NCBI RefSeq assembly: GCF_001675285.1
Contig: NZ_LSGQ01000003.1
Span: 310,001-374,000, forward strand
Origin: Elizabethkingia miricola
Lineage (GTDB): Bacteria; Bacteroidota; Bacteroidia; Flavobacteriales; Weeksellaceae
Length of the DNA stretch: 64,000 bases
Direction: 5' to 3'
Shown here: piece after piece, positions 24,092 through 32,782 of the stretch
How positions within the stretch are numbered: position 1 is the stretch's first letter
Layout: the number at the start of each line of letters is the position of its first letter
Translations under genes and position numbers: made by a program
Notes under the pieces: generated by a model
Told to the model about the DNA's origin: nothing
What the model saw: only the letters and a program-made list of their open reading frames with translations
Databases searched by the model: none

Positions 24092-25987
24092 TTACTTTTT
24101 CAGTTGTGCAAAACTTCTCTGGATAAAGTCGGTAAGGTCTTTACCTTTCAGTAAGTTTTGGGAAAGCTTAGCCAAATCTAAAGCCTGTTTTACCAAAGCA
24201 TTTTTATCTTCAGTATTCTCGGTTTTCAGTATTCCTGTCGCTAAATCGCTGTTTGCATTTACAACAAGATTGTACATATCCGGGAATCCTCCCATTGCAA
24301 ACATTCCACCGCCACCGGTCATCTGCATGTCTTTCATACGACGCATAAATTCCGGCTGGGTTATAATGAATGGAACATCATCACTGTCCAGATCTTCTAA
24401 TTGTACAGTGTATGCCTGATCGTTTACCGCTTCTTCAACAGATTTTTTCAAAGTTTCCTTTTCTGTATCGTTCAACTTAGCGATTACAGGCTCATCTTTT
24501 TTAATCAAATTGTTGATATGGTCTGCATCTACTCTCGCAAAAGAGATATTTTCCTTTGAAGATTCGAGTTTCTGTATCAAATGCGGAATAATAGGAGAGT
24601 CTAATAAAAGAACCTCGTATCCTTTAGTTTTGGCATTTTGGATATAACTATCCTGCTCGTTGGTATTAGAAGCATAAAGAATAACCAGTTTTCCGTCTTT
24701 ATCGGTTTGTAATGGTTTTATCTTTTCGGTTAACTCTTCCCATAGATAATGTTTGCCATCAGTTGTCGGATACAAGGCAAACTTGTCAGATTTCTCATAG
24801 AATTTATCTTCAGAAATCATTCCGTATTCGATAACTACTTTTATGTCATTCCACTTCTTCTCGTAATCTTCACGGTTTTCATTAATTAATGAAACCATTT
24901 TGTCTGCCACTTTCTTCGTGATGTAAGAAGAGATTTTCTTTACAGCACCATCGGCCTGAAGATAAGAACGGGAAACATTCAACGGAATATCCGGAGAATC
25001 AATCACTCCACGAAGCAACATCAGGAAGTCCGGAACAATACCTTTTACTTCATCTGTTACAAAAACCTGATTTTGGTATAACTGGATTTTATCTTTTTCA
25101 ATATTAAGATTGTTACCCAGTTTAGGGAAGAATAAAACTCCTGTCAGATTGAATGGATAATCGACATTCAGGTGAATATTAAATAAAGGCTCTTCGAACT
25201 GCATTGGGTACAACTCGTGATAGAACTTTTGGTAATCCTCATTTGTTAGTTCACTTGGTGATTTTGTCCATGCCGGATTAGGATTGTTGATGATATTGTC
25301 TATCTCTATAGTTTCAGCTTTAGCATCTTCTGCTGCATCTTCAGGAAGAGGAAGCGTTTCTGTCTTCATTCCGAATTTAATCGGAACCGGCATAAACTTA
25401 TTGTATTTTAGAAGCAACTCGCGAATACGGGATTCTTCTAAGAACTCAGTAGAGTCCTCAGCGATATGAAGAATAATCTCAGTTCCGCGGTCTGTTTTTG
25501 CAGTCGTTTCCTCCAGTGTAAATTCCGGGCTTCCGTCGCAAGTCCAGTGTACAGCAGATTCTCCTTCTTTGTACGATTTAGAAATAATTTCCACCTTGTC
25601 TGCAACCATAAATGCAGAGTAGAAGCCTAAACCAAAGTGTCCGATAATTCCGGAATCTTTAGCGGAATCTTTATATTTTTCCAAAAACTCTTCTGCTCCG
25701 GAGAAAGCAACCTGGTTGATGTATTTTTCTACCTCTTCAGTAGTCATACCAAGTCCCTGATCTATAATATGAAGTGTTTTGTTGTCTTTGTCTATTTTAA
25801 CTTCAATTTTTGGATTGCCATATTCTACTTTGGCTTCACCAATAGAAGTAAGATGCTTTAGTTTTAGTGTAGCATCTGTTGCATTAGAAATAAGTTCTCT
25901 TAAGAAGATTTCGTGATCACTGTAAAGAAATTTTTTGATAAGCGGGAAAATGTTTTCCACCGATACATTGATATTTCCTTTTGCCAT
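24092..25987 (-). CDS. htpG: molecular chaperone HtpG (bacterial Hsp90)
   Basis: A full-length 631-residue cytoplasmic ATP-dependent chaperone. The N-terminal GHKL ATPase domain shows 'LRELISNATDATLK' (Mg-binding Asn), 'IIDQGLGMT' and 'IGHFGLGFYSAFMV', the glycine-rich lid. Middle-domain markers include 'GVLFFPKL' and the 'NVSRSYLQ' segment with the catalytic Arg. The C-terminal dimerisation domain lacks the eukaryotic MEEVD tail, as expected. A Met/Gly-rich stretch near the 'RRMKDMQMTGGGGMFAMGGF' segment is normal for Bacteroidota HtpG. It is transcribed alone; I saw no heat-shock operator (CIRCE) upstream. Confidence 0.97.
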   Translation of the reverse strand: MAKGNINVSVENIFPLIKKFLYSDHEIFLRELISNATDATLKLKHLTSIGEAKVEYGNPKIEVKIDKDNKTLHIIDQGLGMTTEEVEKYINQVAFSGAEEFLEKYKDSAKDSGIIGHFGLGFYSAFMVADKVEIISKSYKEGESAVHWTCDGSPEFTLEETTAKTDRGTEIILHIAEDSTEFLEESRIRELLLKYNKFMPVPIKFGMKTETLPLPEDAAEDAKAETIEIDNIINNPNPAWTKSPSELTNEDYQKFYHELYPMQFEEPLFNIHLNVDYPFNLTGVLFFPKLGNNLNIEKDKIQLYQNQVFVTDEVKGIVPDFLMLLRGVIDSPDIPLNVSRSYLQADGAVKKISSYITKKVADKMVSLINENREDYEKKWNDIKVVIEYGMISEDKFYEKSDKFALYPTTDGKHYLWEELTEKIKPLQTDKDGKLVILYASNTNEQDSYIQNAKTKGYEVLLLDSPIIPHLIQKLESSKENISFARVDADHINNLIKKDEPVIAKLNDTEKETLKKSVEEAVNDQAYTVQLEDLDSDDVPFIITQPEFMRRMKDMQMTGGGGMFAMGGFPDMYNLVVNANSDLATGILKTENTEDKNALVKQALDLAKLSQNLLKGKDLTDFIQRSFAQLKK

Positions 25988-26031
25988 AATTATTTAGATT
26001 TTTTTATTTATGATTTACAGAGGAATTTTTT

Positions 26032-26068
26032 CAAAAAAAATACCATCCTGCAAAAAGTGACAGAATGG
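26032..26068 (-). terminator. recA terminator
   Basis: On the minus strand, CCATTCTG (26061-26068 plus strand) pairs with CAGGATGG, closing an A/T-rich loop, and a T run (complement of 26032-26042) follows. Confidence 0.7.
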
Positions 26069-26132
26069 CATTCTTATGTTTTGTAAAGAAAAATGAGAGA
26101 TTGTATTTCTAAACCTCTGTTTTCAGATCATA

Positions 26133-27134
26133 CTAGTTTGCGTTGATCTTTTCCTTGATTTTTTCTTCTAATTCTTCCTGAAGTTCCGGATTATCTTTGA
26201 TAACGTCTTTCACCGCATCACGCCCCTGACCTAATTTAGTGTCATTATAGCTGAACCATGAACCGCTTTTCTGAATAACTCCTAATTCAACACCCTGATC
26301 CAGAATTTCTCCTACTTTGGAAACTCCCTCACCGTACATAATGTCGAATTCTGCTTGTTTGAAAGGAGGTGCTACTTTATTTTTTACAATTTTTACTTTC
26401 ACACGGCTACCTACAGCTTCGTCACCTTGTTTGATTGGTGCGCTTGCCTTACGGATATCGATTCTTACAGATGCATAGAATTTAAGAGCATTACCACCAG
26501 TTGTAGTTTCTGGGTTACCGAACATTACACCGATTTTTTCTCTTAACTGGTTAATGAAGATTACGGTACATTTTGTTTTGGCAATAGTAGCTGTCAGCTT
26601 TCTTAATGCCTGAGACATCAATCTGGCGTGAAGACCCATTTTAGAATCTCCCATTTCCCCTTCAATTTCTGCTTTTGGCGTTAGCGCTGCTACAGAGTCT
26701 ATTACTACAATATCAATTGCTCCTGAACGGATAAGGTTATCTGCAATTTCCAATGCCTGCTCACCATTGTCCGGTTGAGAAATAATAAGATCTTCTAAGT
26801 TGATTCCTAATTTAGCTGCATAATTTCTGTCGAAAGCGTGCTCAGCATCAATAAATGCTGCAATTCCGCCTTGTTTTTGAGCTTCAGCAATTGCGTGAAG
26901 CGTTAAAGTTGTTTTACCTGAAGATTCAGGTCCATAGATTTCGATAATTCTTCCTTTTGGATAACCACCAACACCTAATGCAAGGTCAAGTCCTAAAGAA
27001 CCTGAAGGAATAACTTCGATAGAGTGGTCTACAGAATCCTCTCCTAAAGTCATTACCGTTCCTTTTCCGTAGGTTTTATCAAGCTTTTCCAGCACAAGGG
27101 CCAGCGCTTTTTTCTTATCGTCTGTATTGCTCAT
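26133..27134 (-). CDS. recA: DNA recombinase RecA
   Basis: A 333-residue cytoplasmic recombinase that forms filaments on single-stranded DNA, drives strand exchange and stimulates LexA-type cleavage. The Walker A motif GPESSGKTT is at residues 68-76, and '[12 protein letters not shown]' is Walker B. The L1/L2 DNA-binding loops appear as '[20 protein letters not shown]' and '[20 protein letters not shown]'. The C-terminal '[20 protein letters not shown]' is also invariant. Length is normal for Bacteroidota RecA, with a short acidic tail. An exact -7 element lies 18 bp upstream. No SOS-box palindrome could be identified. Confidence 0.98.
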   Translation of the reverse strand: MSNTDDKKKALALVLEKLDKTYGKGTVMTLGEDSVDHSIEVIPSGSLGLDLALGVGGYPKGRIIEIYGPESSGKTTLTLHAIAEAQKQGGIAAFIDAEHAFDRNYAAKLGINLEDLIISQPDNGEQALEIADNLIRSGAIDIVVIDSVAALTPKAEIEGEMGDSKMGLHARLMSQALRKLTATIAKTKCTVIFINQLREKIGVMFGNPETTTGGNALKFYASVRIDIRKASAPIKQGDEAVGSRVKVKIVKNKVAPPFKQAEFDIMYGEGVSKVGEILDQGVELGVIQKSGSWFSYNDTKLGQGRDAVKDVIKDNPELQEELEEKIKEKINAN

Positions 27135-27151
27135 CTAAAATTTAATTTTTT

Positions 27152-27159
27152 CAAAATTA
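27152..27159 (-). promoter_or_regulatory. recA -7 element
   Basis: TAATTTTG on the minus strand matches TAnnTTTG and lies 18 bp before the recA ATG. Confidence 0.5.
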
Positions 27160-27324
27160 CGGAAATAAATATACTAAAACCACTCTGTGGATAAAAATTA
27201 CGATGTATTTTTTAATATTGAAATTCAGCCGGATAGCGGTTTTCAGAGAAGAAAGTGCGTATTTTTTTCAGGAAATACTTGCAAAGTAGAAAATTTGTTG
27301 TAAATTTGCACCACAATAAAACAG

Positions 27325-27395
27325 AGACCCATGGTGTAGCGGTAACACTACTGATTTTGGTTCAGTCATCTGGGGTTCGAATCCCTGTGGGTCTA
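27325..27395 (+). tRNA. tRNA-Gln (anticodon TTG)
   Basis: The 71-nt cloverleaf reads directly: acceptor AGACCCA / TGGGTCT with discriminator A at 27395, D arm GTG/CAC, anticodon stem ACTGA/TCAGT with loop TTTTGGT (anticodon TTG), and the T-loop TTCGAAT. The CCA end is not fully encoded (CA follows the discriminator). It decodes CAA, and by wobble CAG. It stands alone, divergent from recA. Confidence 0.95.
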
Positions 27396-27406
27396 CAGTT
27401 TAAGAC

Positions 27407-27438
27407 AAGCAATCAATTTTATAATTGGTTGCTTTTTT
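27407..27438 (+). terminator. tRNA-Gln terminator
   Basis: AAGCAATCAATT and AATTGGTTGCTT pair (one G-T) around a 4-nt loop and are followed by a T run, 11 nt after the tRNA. Confidence 0.85.
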
Positions 27439-27462
27439 ATTTGTGGTATTTTTATTCTTTTT

Positions 27463-27549
27463 GGAACAGGATATGAAGCTGTATTCAAACATTTTTTTGA
27501 GAATGACAAGAATTTTGAACTTGTTGATCTAATAAAAATCTTAAATTAA
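27463..27549 (+). pseudogene. possible C-terminal remnant of a lost gene
   Basis: A frame without a start codon encodes GTGYEAVFKHFFENDKNFEL and nine more residues to TAA. Its composition is protein-like (charged, amphipathic helices), unlike the surrounding AT-rich filler. It sits directly behind the tRNA-Gln terminator. It could be the tail of a gene removed by deletion or integration. I do not recognise the family. A chance open frame remains possible. Confidence 0.3.
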
Positions 27550-27580
27550 AAGTTACAAGACTAGATCAATAAAATTATGT

Positions 27581-27605
27581 GCCCACTTTCAAAGTGGGCT
27601 TTTTC
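27581..27605 (+). terminator. intrinsic terminator
   Basis: GCCCACTTT-C-AAAGTGGGC followed by TTTTT; inner pairs must open to make a loop. It follows the putative remnant, supporting a former gene end here. Confidence 0.8.
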
Positions 27606-27653
27606 GTTAAATAAGTTCAATCTGTCTGACAATTTTACCAATCAACATCCACA

Positions 27654-27704
27654 TAGATTTATTTCGATTATTTGATTCATTTCTTTAGAAAAAGTATATT
27701 TGTC
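27654..27704 (+). repeat. 51-bp promoter repeat, copy 1
   Basis: This block is identical base for base to 31012-31062. It contains TTG (27672-27674), a 20-bp spacer and TATATTTG (27695-27702), a full promoter. It drives the first of two paralogous lipoprotein genes. Confidence 0.85.
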
Positions 27705-27751
27705 TCCATTGAGTGAAAAATTCTTCCTTTGACTAAAATATAAAAATAGAT

Positions 27752-28573
27752 ATGAAAAAAATAGTTTTATTAGCTTCTTTAACTCTAATCTTCACGAACT
27801 GTGGCCGAAGCAACGATAATACAAACGAAATCATTGTCGATCCTGTAGCAGAAGTTCCGGCTTTGCCCACTAAGGTTTCAGGAAGTTATGGCGTGAGAAC
27901 AGTCAAATATGATGGGAATAAATTACTTGAAATAAGTTCATTAACATCAAAAATGGTACTTGAATATACAGGCGGACTTATTACTAGAGTGACTAATTAT
28001 AAAGCAAGTGGAGAAAAGGAAAGAACAGTTGAACTTACATATAGTAACGGAAATTTAACAAATGTGTCTTCTAACGGGAGAGATTATAGTGGGACCTTCA
28101 GTTATTCTTACCCAAGTGCTAATGTGATTAATTGTACAGAGATAAAGAAATTTACATTTTCGGGATTGATTAGTTACAGTAAAAGAGAAATAACTTATAC
28201 ACTGAATAATGGTAATATTGTTTCTGAAGGAGTAGTTTTTTATTCTAATGATAAGCCAGATGGAAAAGCTTCTATAGTCTATACTTATGATGATAAAAAT
28301 AACACGTTTAAAAATATTTTAGGAGTTGATAAAATTAAGGCTTTTCTTTCTTCAGAAGAACTGGTGGAGAGTATAACTGGCAACAGTAATAATATATTGA
28401 CAATGGATATAACCAATATCTCGCTTGCTGGTGTGCTTACTAAATATAAGTTCATTAATAATATTTCCTATTCCGCCAACAATTATCCTATACAGATTAT
28501 TTCTAAGCAATATGATGCTAATAATCAACAACAGGGCAATACTATAACGGATTTTTTTGAATACAATAAATAA
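27752..28573 (+). CDS. lipoprotein, paralogue of 31136-31957 (DUF4595-like)
   Basis: A 273-residue predicted lipoprotein: MKKIVLLASLTLIFTNC with lipobox Cys at residue 17. A short acidic linker with 'NEIIVDPVAEVPALP' follows, then a beta-rich domain of short repeats such as 'YSNGNLTNVSSNG' and 'TYTLNNGNIVSEG' that resembles the 'Y-x-x-x-G' strands of DUF4595/YD-like Bacteroidota lipoproteins. It is the same length as, and highly similar to, the gene at 31136, including near-identical ends ('PIQIISKQYDANNQQQGNTI'). The two copies share an identical promoter block. Function unknown; probably outer-membrane anchored. Confidence 0.8.
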   Translation: MKKIVLLASLTLIFTNCGRSNDNTNEIIVDPVAEVPALPTKVSGSYGVRTVKYDGNKLLEISSLTSKMVLEYTGGLITRVTNYKASGEKERTVELTYSNGNLTNVSSNGRDYSGTFSYSYPSANVINCTEIKKFTFSGLISYSKREITYTLNNGNIVSEGVVFYSNDKPDGKASIVYTYDDKNNTFKNILGVDKIKAFLSSEELVESITGNSNNILTMDITNISLAGVLTKYKFINNISYSANNYPIQIISKQYDANNQQQGNTITDFFEYNK

Positions 28574-28612
28574 TAATTTCAGGTATCACATCGACCCATT
28601 ATTTTTTATATT

Positions 28613-28922
28613 ATGATAGATGAGCAACTGTCTGAATAAGATAATCAGAGTTGTGAAGTATCTTTTATCCCGGAATCTGTGAATAAAGGGTTTTACTATA
28701 ATTTGATATAGAAAACATTATATTGAATTATACAAAGCTTTATCATTTAACCAATACTATCCATCCCGGACAGTTTATATTTGCTTGAAAGGCAACTTTG
28801 ATAAAATATATAGGTTTAAAGAACTCAATCAAAACAGATTTGTCAATTGTAGGTTAGCATCCACTTTAACGGCGAAAATAAAAGATGGACATATTGCTAT
28901 TTTAACTATCCCGGAAATCTGA
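28613..28922 (+). pseudogene. decayed gene with in-frame stop and frameshift
   Basis: Reading from ATG 28613 gives MIDEQLSE, then TAA at 28637. The same frame continues protein-like (DNQSCEVSFIPESVNKGFYY, NLI) to TAG near 28709. The next frame then carries on with 'YIELYKALSFNQYYPSRTVY', 'ICLKGNFDKIYRFKELNQNR' and 'LTAKIKDGHIAILTIPEI' to TGA at 28920-28922. The pieces together look like one ~100-residue soluble protein broken by a stop and a +1/-1 shift. It fills most of a 410-bp gap between the lipoprotein and the PBP2 gene. The family is not recognised. Confidence 0.45.
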
Positions 28923-28983
28923 TATGATGATATTTGAAGACTAGTCTTTTTTAGAAAAAACATACAACGGTCAAACCAGTTTT

Positions 28984-30855
28984 CTAATGTGCAGAATCTT
29001 TATACAATCCCTTTCTTTTAAGATCTGCAATCCATTGTCTTTTATACTCCGGCATAAAGCTGGAGCTTGTCATTTTTTTATACAAATGCTCCCGTTTTAG
29101 GGTTCCTGTTATATACTTTTCTGCTATAACTGTACATGCAGGGCCTGCCCATGCTGCTCCGCCGCCAGCATGTTCCATAACGGCAGTCACAATTATTTTA
29201 GGTTTATCTGCAGGAGCTATAAGCGTGAAAATTGAATTGTCTTTTCCCTGAGGAACCTGTGCGGTTCCGGTTTTAGCCAATTGAGTAAAATCTTTGGATT
29301 TTAGTCCTGCCCCGGTACCTCTTAGCATTACAGCTTCCATTCCTTGCATTACTAAATCATAGTATTTGTCATTTTGTACCAGAGTTTTATGTTTTATCCT
29401 AAAACGTGGATCGGGATTCTTTTTACCATCTATCAGTTTTACAATATGAGGAGTGTAATACCATCCTTTATTTGCTATTGCTGCTGTAAAGTTGGCAATC
29501 TGGAGAGGTGTTAGTAATATTTCTCCCTGTCCCATACCATTATAAACAGCCTGAATAGGTTTCCAGTTTTTACCATACCTTTTTTTATAGTATTTGCTGT
29601 CCGGGATGAAACCTTTTGCTCCAACTGCCACATCGTTATCCATATAATTGTTTAGCCCAAAACTTTCCATGATTTTGTACCATTCGTCTATACCTTTTGA
29701 TGGGTTACCGGGGTATTTATTCAACATAGACTGATATGCATATGAAAAATAACAGTTACTGGAGACCTGAATAGAAGGAATAAGTGGTACTGCACCTCCA
29801 TGTCCTTTTATGCTTACTCCTTTATAATGGAAGCCTCCTCCACATGGAAAAACAGTATTTTCGTCTATAACTCCCATTTGCATTCCTGATAAAGCCGTGA
29901 GTAGTTTGAAAGTAGATCCCGGAGGGTAAGAAGATTGTACGGATCTGTCTAGCGTGGGAATATCGAAAGAATCTTTTGCTAAATGATAAAGATTTTTGGA
30001 TTTTTCATTACCTGTAAAAAGGTTGGGATCGATATCCGGTCCTGTGGCTAAAACTAAAATTTCTCCGTTACTCGGATCTAAAGCTACAATAGCCCCGTGC
30101 TTATCTATAAGCATTTCTTCTGCTATTTTTTGAAGATCGTAGTCTATCGTAAGAGCAATGTCTTTTCCTGTAACAACATTCTTATCCTGTTCTCCGTTTT
30201 TGTAAGAGCCAATATTCCTGAGCTTTATGTCTTTCTGGATATATTTTGTTCCTTTAATTCCCCTGAGATCTTTTTCATAAGCTTTTTCAATTCCGGTTTT
30301 TCCGATAAAATCTCCCGGGAGATAATAGGTTGAATCTTTTTTTATCTCTTTCTCATTTACCTCATTGGTATACCCCAAAAGATTTCCTGAGGTAGATACT
30401 TCATACTTTCGTTGTGGTCTGTAAACAATATTAAATGCGGGATATTTAAATATAATCTCTTGTATTCTTGCTATTTCTTCACGACTTAGGTCCTTCATAA
30501 AAGTCATCGGAGTTAGTTTAGAATAATACTTTTCCTTTTTTATTGTATTTATTTTATTTGCAAATACCTCTTTGCTTATTTTAAGGAGATGGCAAAAGCC
30601 AAGTGTGTCAAAATCGGGCTTCATAAGATTTTCCGTAAAGGACATTTCATATGAAGGCTGGTTTCCAACCATTATTTTTCCATTACGGTCAAAAATCACC
30701 CCCCTTTGGGGAATAATATATTCTGTTTTTATAGATGTATTGGCTGCATTAAGGGCATACCGATCTGTTACTAATTGTAAATAAATAAGTCTTGCAATGA
30801 ATATCACAGAGATAATCAGCAAGACTGAAAAGATCTTTAAATAATTAGCTTTCAA
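28984..30855 (-). CDS. mrdA: penicillin-binding protein 2 (peptidoglycan D,D-transpeptidase)
   Basis: A 623-residue class B PBP. One N-terminal membrane helix (LKIFSVLLIISVIFIARLIY) is followed by the PBP dimer/pedestal domain with 'PQRGVIFDRNGKIMVGNQPS'. The C-terminal transpeptidase domain has all three active-site motifs: STFK (S near residue 310, in 'YPPGSTFKLL'), SSN near 365 ('SSNCYF') and KTG near 527 ('AKTGTAQVP'). It crosslinks peptidoglycan during cell elongation with RodA. In many genomes mrdA is next to rodA and mreBCD; here it is alone between two lipoprotein paralogues. Length matches PBP2 (E. coli 633). Confidence 0.92.
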   Translation of the reverse strand: MKANYLKIFSVLLIISVIFIARLIYLQLVTDRYALNAANTSIKTEYIIPQRGVIFDRNGKIMVGNQPSYEMSFTENLMKPDFDTLGFCHLLKISKEVFANKINTIKKEKYYSKLTPMTFMKDLSREEIARIQEIIFKYPAFNIVYRPQRKYEVSTSGNLLGYTNEVNEKEIKKDSTYYLPGDFIGKTGIEKAYEKDLRGIKGTKYIQKDIKLRNIGSYKNGEQDKNVVTGKDIALTIDYDLQKIAEEMLIDKHGAIVALDPSNGEILVLATGPDIDPNLFTGNEKSKNLYHLAKDSFDIPTLDRSVQSSYPPGSTFKLLTALSGMQMGVIDENTVFPCGGGFHYKGVSIKGHGGAVPLIPSIQVSSNCYFSYAYQSMLNKYPGNPSKGIDEWYKIMESFGLNNYMDNDVAVGAKGFIPDSKYYKKRYGKNWKPIQAVYNGMGQGEILLTPLQIANFTAAIANKGWYYTPHIVKLIDGKKNPDPRFRIKHKTLVQNDKYYDLVMQGMEAVMLRGTGAGLKSKDFTQLAKTGTAQVPQGKDNSIFTLIAPADKPKIIVTAVMEHAGGGAAWAGPACTVIAEKYITGTLKREHLYKKMTSSSFMPEYKRQWIADLKRKGLYKDSAH

Positions 30856-30896
30856 GTCTATTATTGGTTTTATATCGTAATGGGGAATGGGAAAAG

Positions 30897-30904
30897 CAAA
30901 TATA
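30897..30904 (-). promoter_or_regulatory. -7 element of the PBP2 gene
   Basis: TATATTTG on the minus strand, 42 bp before the ATG; no clear TTG partner. Confidence 0.45.
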
Positions 30905-31011
30905 TAAAAAATAGTTTCTTGCTTTATGAAAATAATTTCCCTAAAGCTGTTTTTATAAGTTTAATTTAATCACTTGTCTAAATGTTTACGAACAAAATAA
31001 TATAACTTCTG

Positions 31012-31062
31012 TAGATTTATTTCGATTATTTGATTCATTTCTTTAGAAAAAGTATATTTGTC
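31012..31062 (+). repeat. 51-bp promoter repeat, copy 2
   Basis: Identical to 27654-27704, with TTG (31030-31032), 20-bp spacer and TATATTTG (31053-31060). Similarity continues weakly for ~15 bp (…AGTGAAAAA) and then ends. Confidence 0.85.
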
Positions 31063-31135
31063 CCCGAAAAGTGAAAAATGTATTTTTTCTTTCATTAAAT
31101 AGCATCAAGTTTTATCAAATAATATAAAAACAGAT

Positions 31136-31957
31136 ATGAAAAAAATAATTTTATTAGCTTCTTTAACTTTAATCTTCGCAAGCTGTAGCAGGAGTAGTGA
31201 TAATACAAATGAAATCATTGTAGATCCTGTAGTTGAGACTCCAATTTTGCCCACTAAAATATCTGGAAGTTGGGGAGTGAAAACAATTAAATATAACGGT
31301 AATAAATTATCTGAAATGATGGGCTCGGATTCAAAAACAGTTTTTGAATATTCAGGAGATATTATTACTAAAATAAAAAGTTATAATACAAAAGGAATAG
31401 AAATAGAAACAGTTGATTTTGTATATAGCAATGGTAAATTAACAAATGTATCTTATAATGCTACAAATAATAAAAAAACATTTGTTTATTCATATCCGGA
31501 TGCTAATACAGTAGTTAAGACTAAAGTAAGAAATTATACTTTTGCAGGAGAGTCTATGACAGATAAAGAGGATGTAACTTATACCTTGAAAAACGGAAAT
31601 ATTGTTTCAGAAGAAATGGTGTATTATCATAATAATAAACTATATGGAAATATCTCTGCCACTTATACTTATGATGATAAAAATAATGTATATAAAAATG
31701 TTTTAGGCTTTGATAAAATCAAAGTATACCTTTTTGCAGATTTAAAAGATTATGTAGGATCTGGCTCCAATAATAATCTTTTAACTAAAAGCCTGACTAA
31801 TATCACAGTTGCAGGTGAAACAAGTAAATATAAAGATGTCTATAGTAATAGTTATTCATCCAGTGATTATCCTATACAGATTATTTCTAAGCAATACGGC
31901 ACCAATAATCAACAACAAGGTGATACTATAACGGATTTTTTTGAATACGGTAAATAA
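31136..31957 (+). CDS. lipoprotein, paralogue of 27752-28573 (DUF4595-like)
   Basis: A 273-residue predicted lipoprotein (MKKIILLASLTLIFASC, Cys 17). After the leader it shares 'SSDNTNEIIVDPVVETP' with its paralogue. The middle region is more diverged ('NGKLTNVSYNATNNKKTFVY'), while the C-terminus is again nearly identical ('YPIQIISKQYGTNNQQQGDT'). This pattern suggests duplication followed by diversification of the middle domain. It is followed 45 bp later by a third, more distant lipoprotein gene, probably in one transcript. Function unknown. Confidence 0.8.
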   Translation: MKKIILLASLTLIFASCSRSSDNTNEIIVDPVVETPILPTKISGSWGVKTIKYNGNKLSEMMGSDSKTVFEYSGDIITKIKSYNTKGIEIETVDFVYSNGKLTNVSYNATNNKKTFVYSYPDANTVVKTKVRNYTFAGESMTDKEDVTYTLKNGNIVSEEMVYYHNNKLYGNISATYTYDDKNNVYKNVLGFDKIKVYLFADLKDYVGSGSNNNLLTKSLTNITVAGETSKYKDVYSNSYSSSDYPIQIISKQYGTNNQQQGDTITDFFEYGK

Positions 31958-32002
31958 TAATCTCTGATACTATTTTGCCCATTATCACAAAAATAAAAAT
32001 TG

Positions 32003-32782
32003 ATGAATAAACTATATCTATTATTTGTACCGTTAGTATTTACATTATTTATGTCTTGTAATGGCCGTGATAATAATGATTCTTCGGATCAAAAAAAGAT
32101 GATGATTAGTAAAATAACGGTTACTTCTTTTGATAATCCGGCATCTCCGGATGTGAGTGTTCAGTCCTTTAAATATAATACCAGTGGAGATGTAATAGAA
32201 ATAAAATCGGGGAATTCCGGTAACTATGTTGCCGTTGATTATACTGCTGATAAGAAGATCAGTAAAATGAATCACTATAAGAATAATAAGGGTATTGAGT
32301 ATACCGAGAATTTTACTTATCAGAATAATCAGTTGATAAAAATAATTGCAGAATATGAGAATAAAGCATTTAACAGAATTATTGACTATACATATGATGG
32401 TGACGGGAATTTGAAGACCAGATCCATATGCGAAGGACCGCCTTGTAGCAATCCGTCAAAAACGACATTCTATTATTCCGGAGCAAATGTTAACTCAAGA
32501 TCCGATTCGGGAGGAGGAAGTTCATATGTGTTTGTGAGTGATTATACCTATGATAATAAACCCAATCCATCAGTTAATATGAATAATTATCTAAGAGTTG
32601 TTTTTGCTTATCAGGATCTTATGGGGATCAATAATATTCTTACTGAAAAGATTCATAGCAATCGAATGACTATTACCTATGTCATAGATTATAATGCAGA
32701 AGGGCTGCCTGTGAAAAGTTTGGGAAAAGATGAGAAAGGCAACAATTGGGTACAGTATAATTATGAGTACATAAGATTATAA
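32003..32782 (+). CDS. lipoprotein with YD-like repeats (DUF4595-like)
   Basis: A 259-residue lipoprotein starting at the ATG 32003 (a TTG directly before it is in frame but unlikely). The leader MNKLYLLFVPLVFTLFMSC carries a lipobox Cys. The body has repeated beta-hairpin units of the form 'F-x-Y-x-x-x-G-D-V' (FKYNTSGDVIEIKSG, YTYDGDGNLKTRS, YDYNAEGLPVKSLGKD-like), typical of RHS/YD-like lipoproteins of Bacteroidota. It resembles the two preceding paralogues in organisation, though not closely in sequence. One short Cys-pair insert ('ICEGPPCSNPS') may form a disulphide. Confidence 0.75.
   Translation: MNKLYLLFVPLVFTLFMSCNGRDNNDSSDQKKMMISKITVTSFDNPASPDVSVQSFKYNTSGDVIEIKSGNSGNYVAVDYTADKKISKMNHYKNNKGIEYTENFTYQNNQLIKIIAEYENKAFNRIIDYTYDGDGNLKTRSICEGPPCSNPSKTTFYYSGANVNSRSDSGGGSSYVFVSDYTYDNKPNPSVNMNNYLRVVFAYQDLMGINNILTEKIHSNRMTITYVIDYNAEGLPVKSLGKDEKGNNWVQYNYEYIRL

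Noticed and set aside
27255-27476. A 73-codon open frame running through tRNA-Gln
   Set aside because: It reads through the tRNA gene and its terminator and has no protein-like features. The tRNA cloverleaf explains the sequence.
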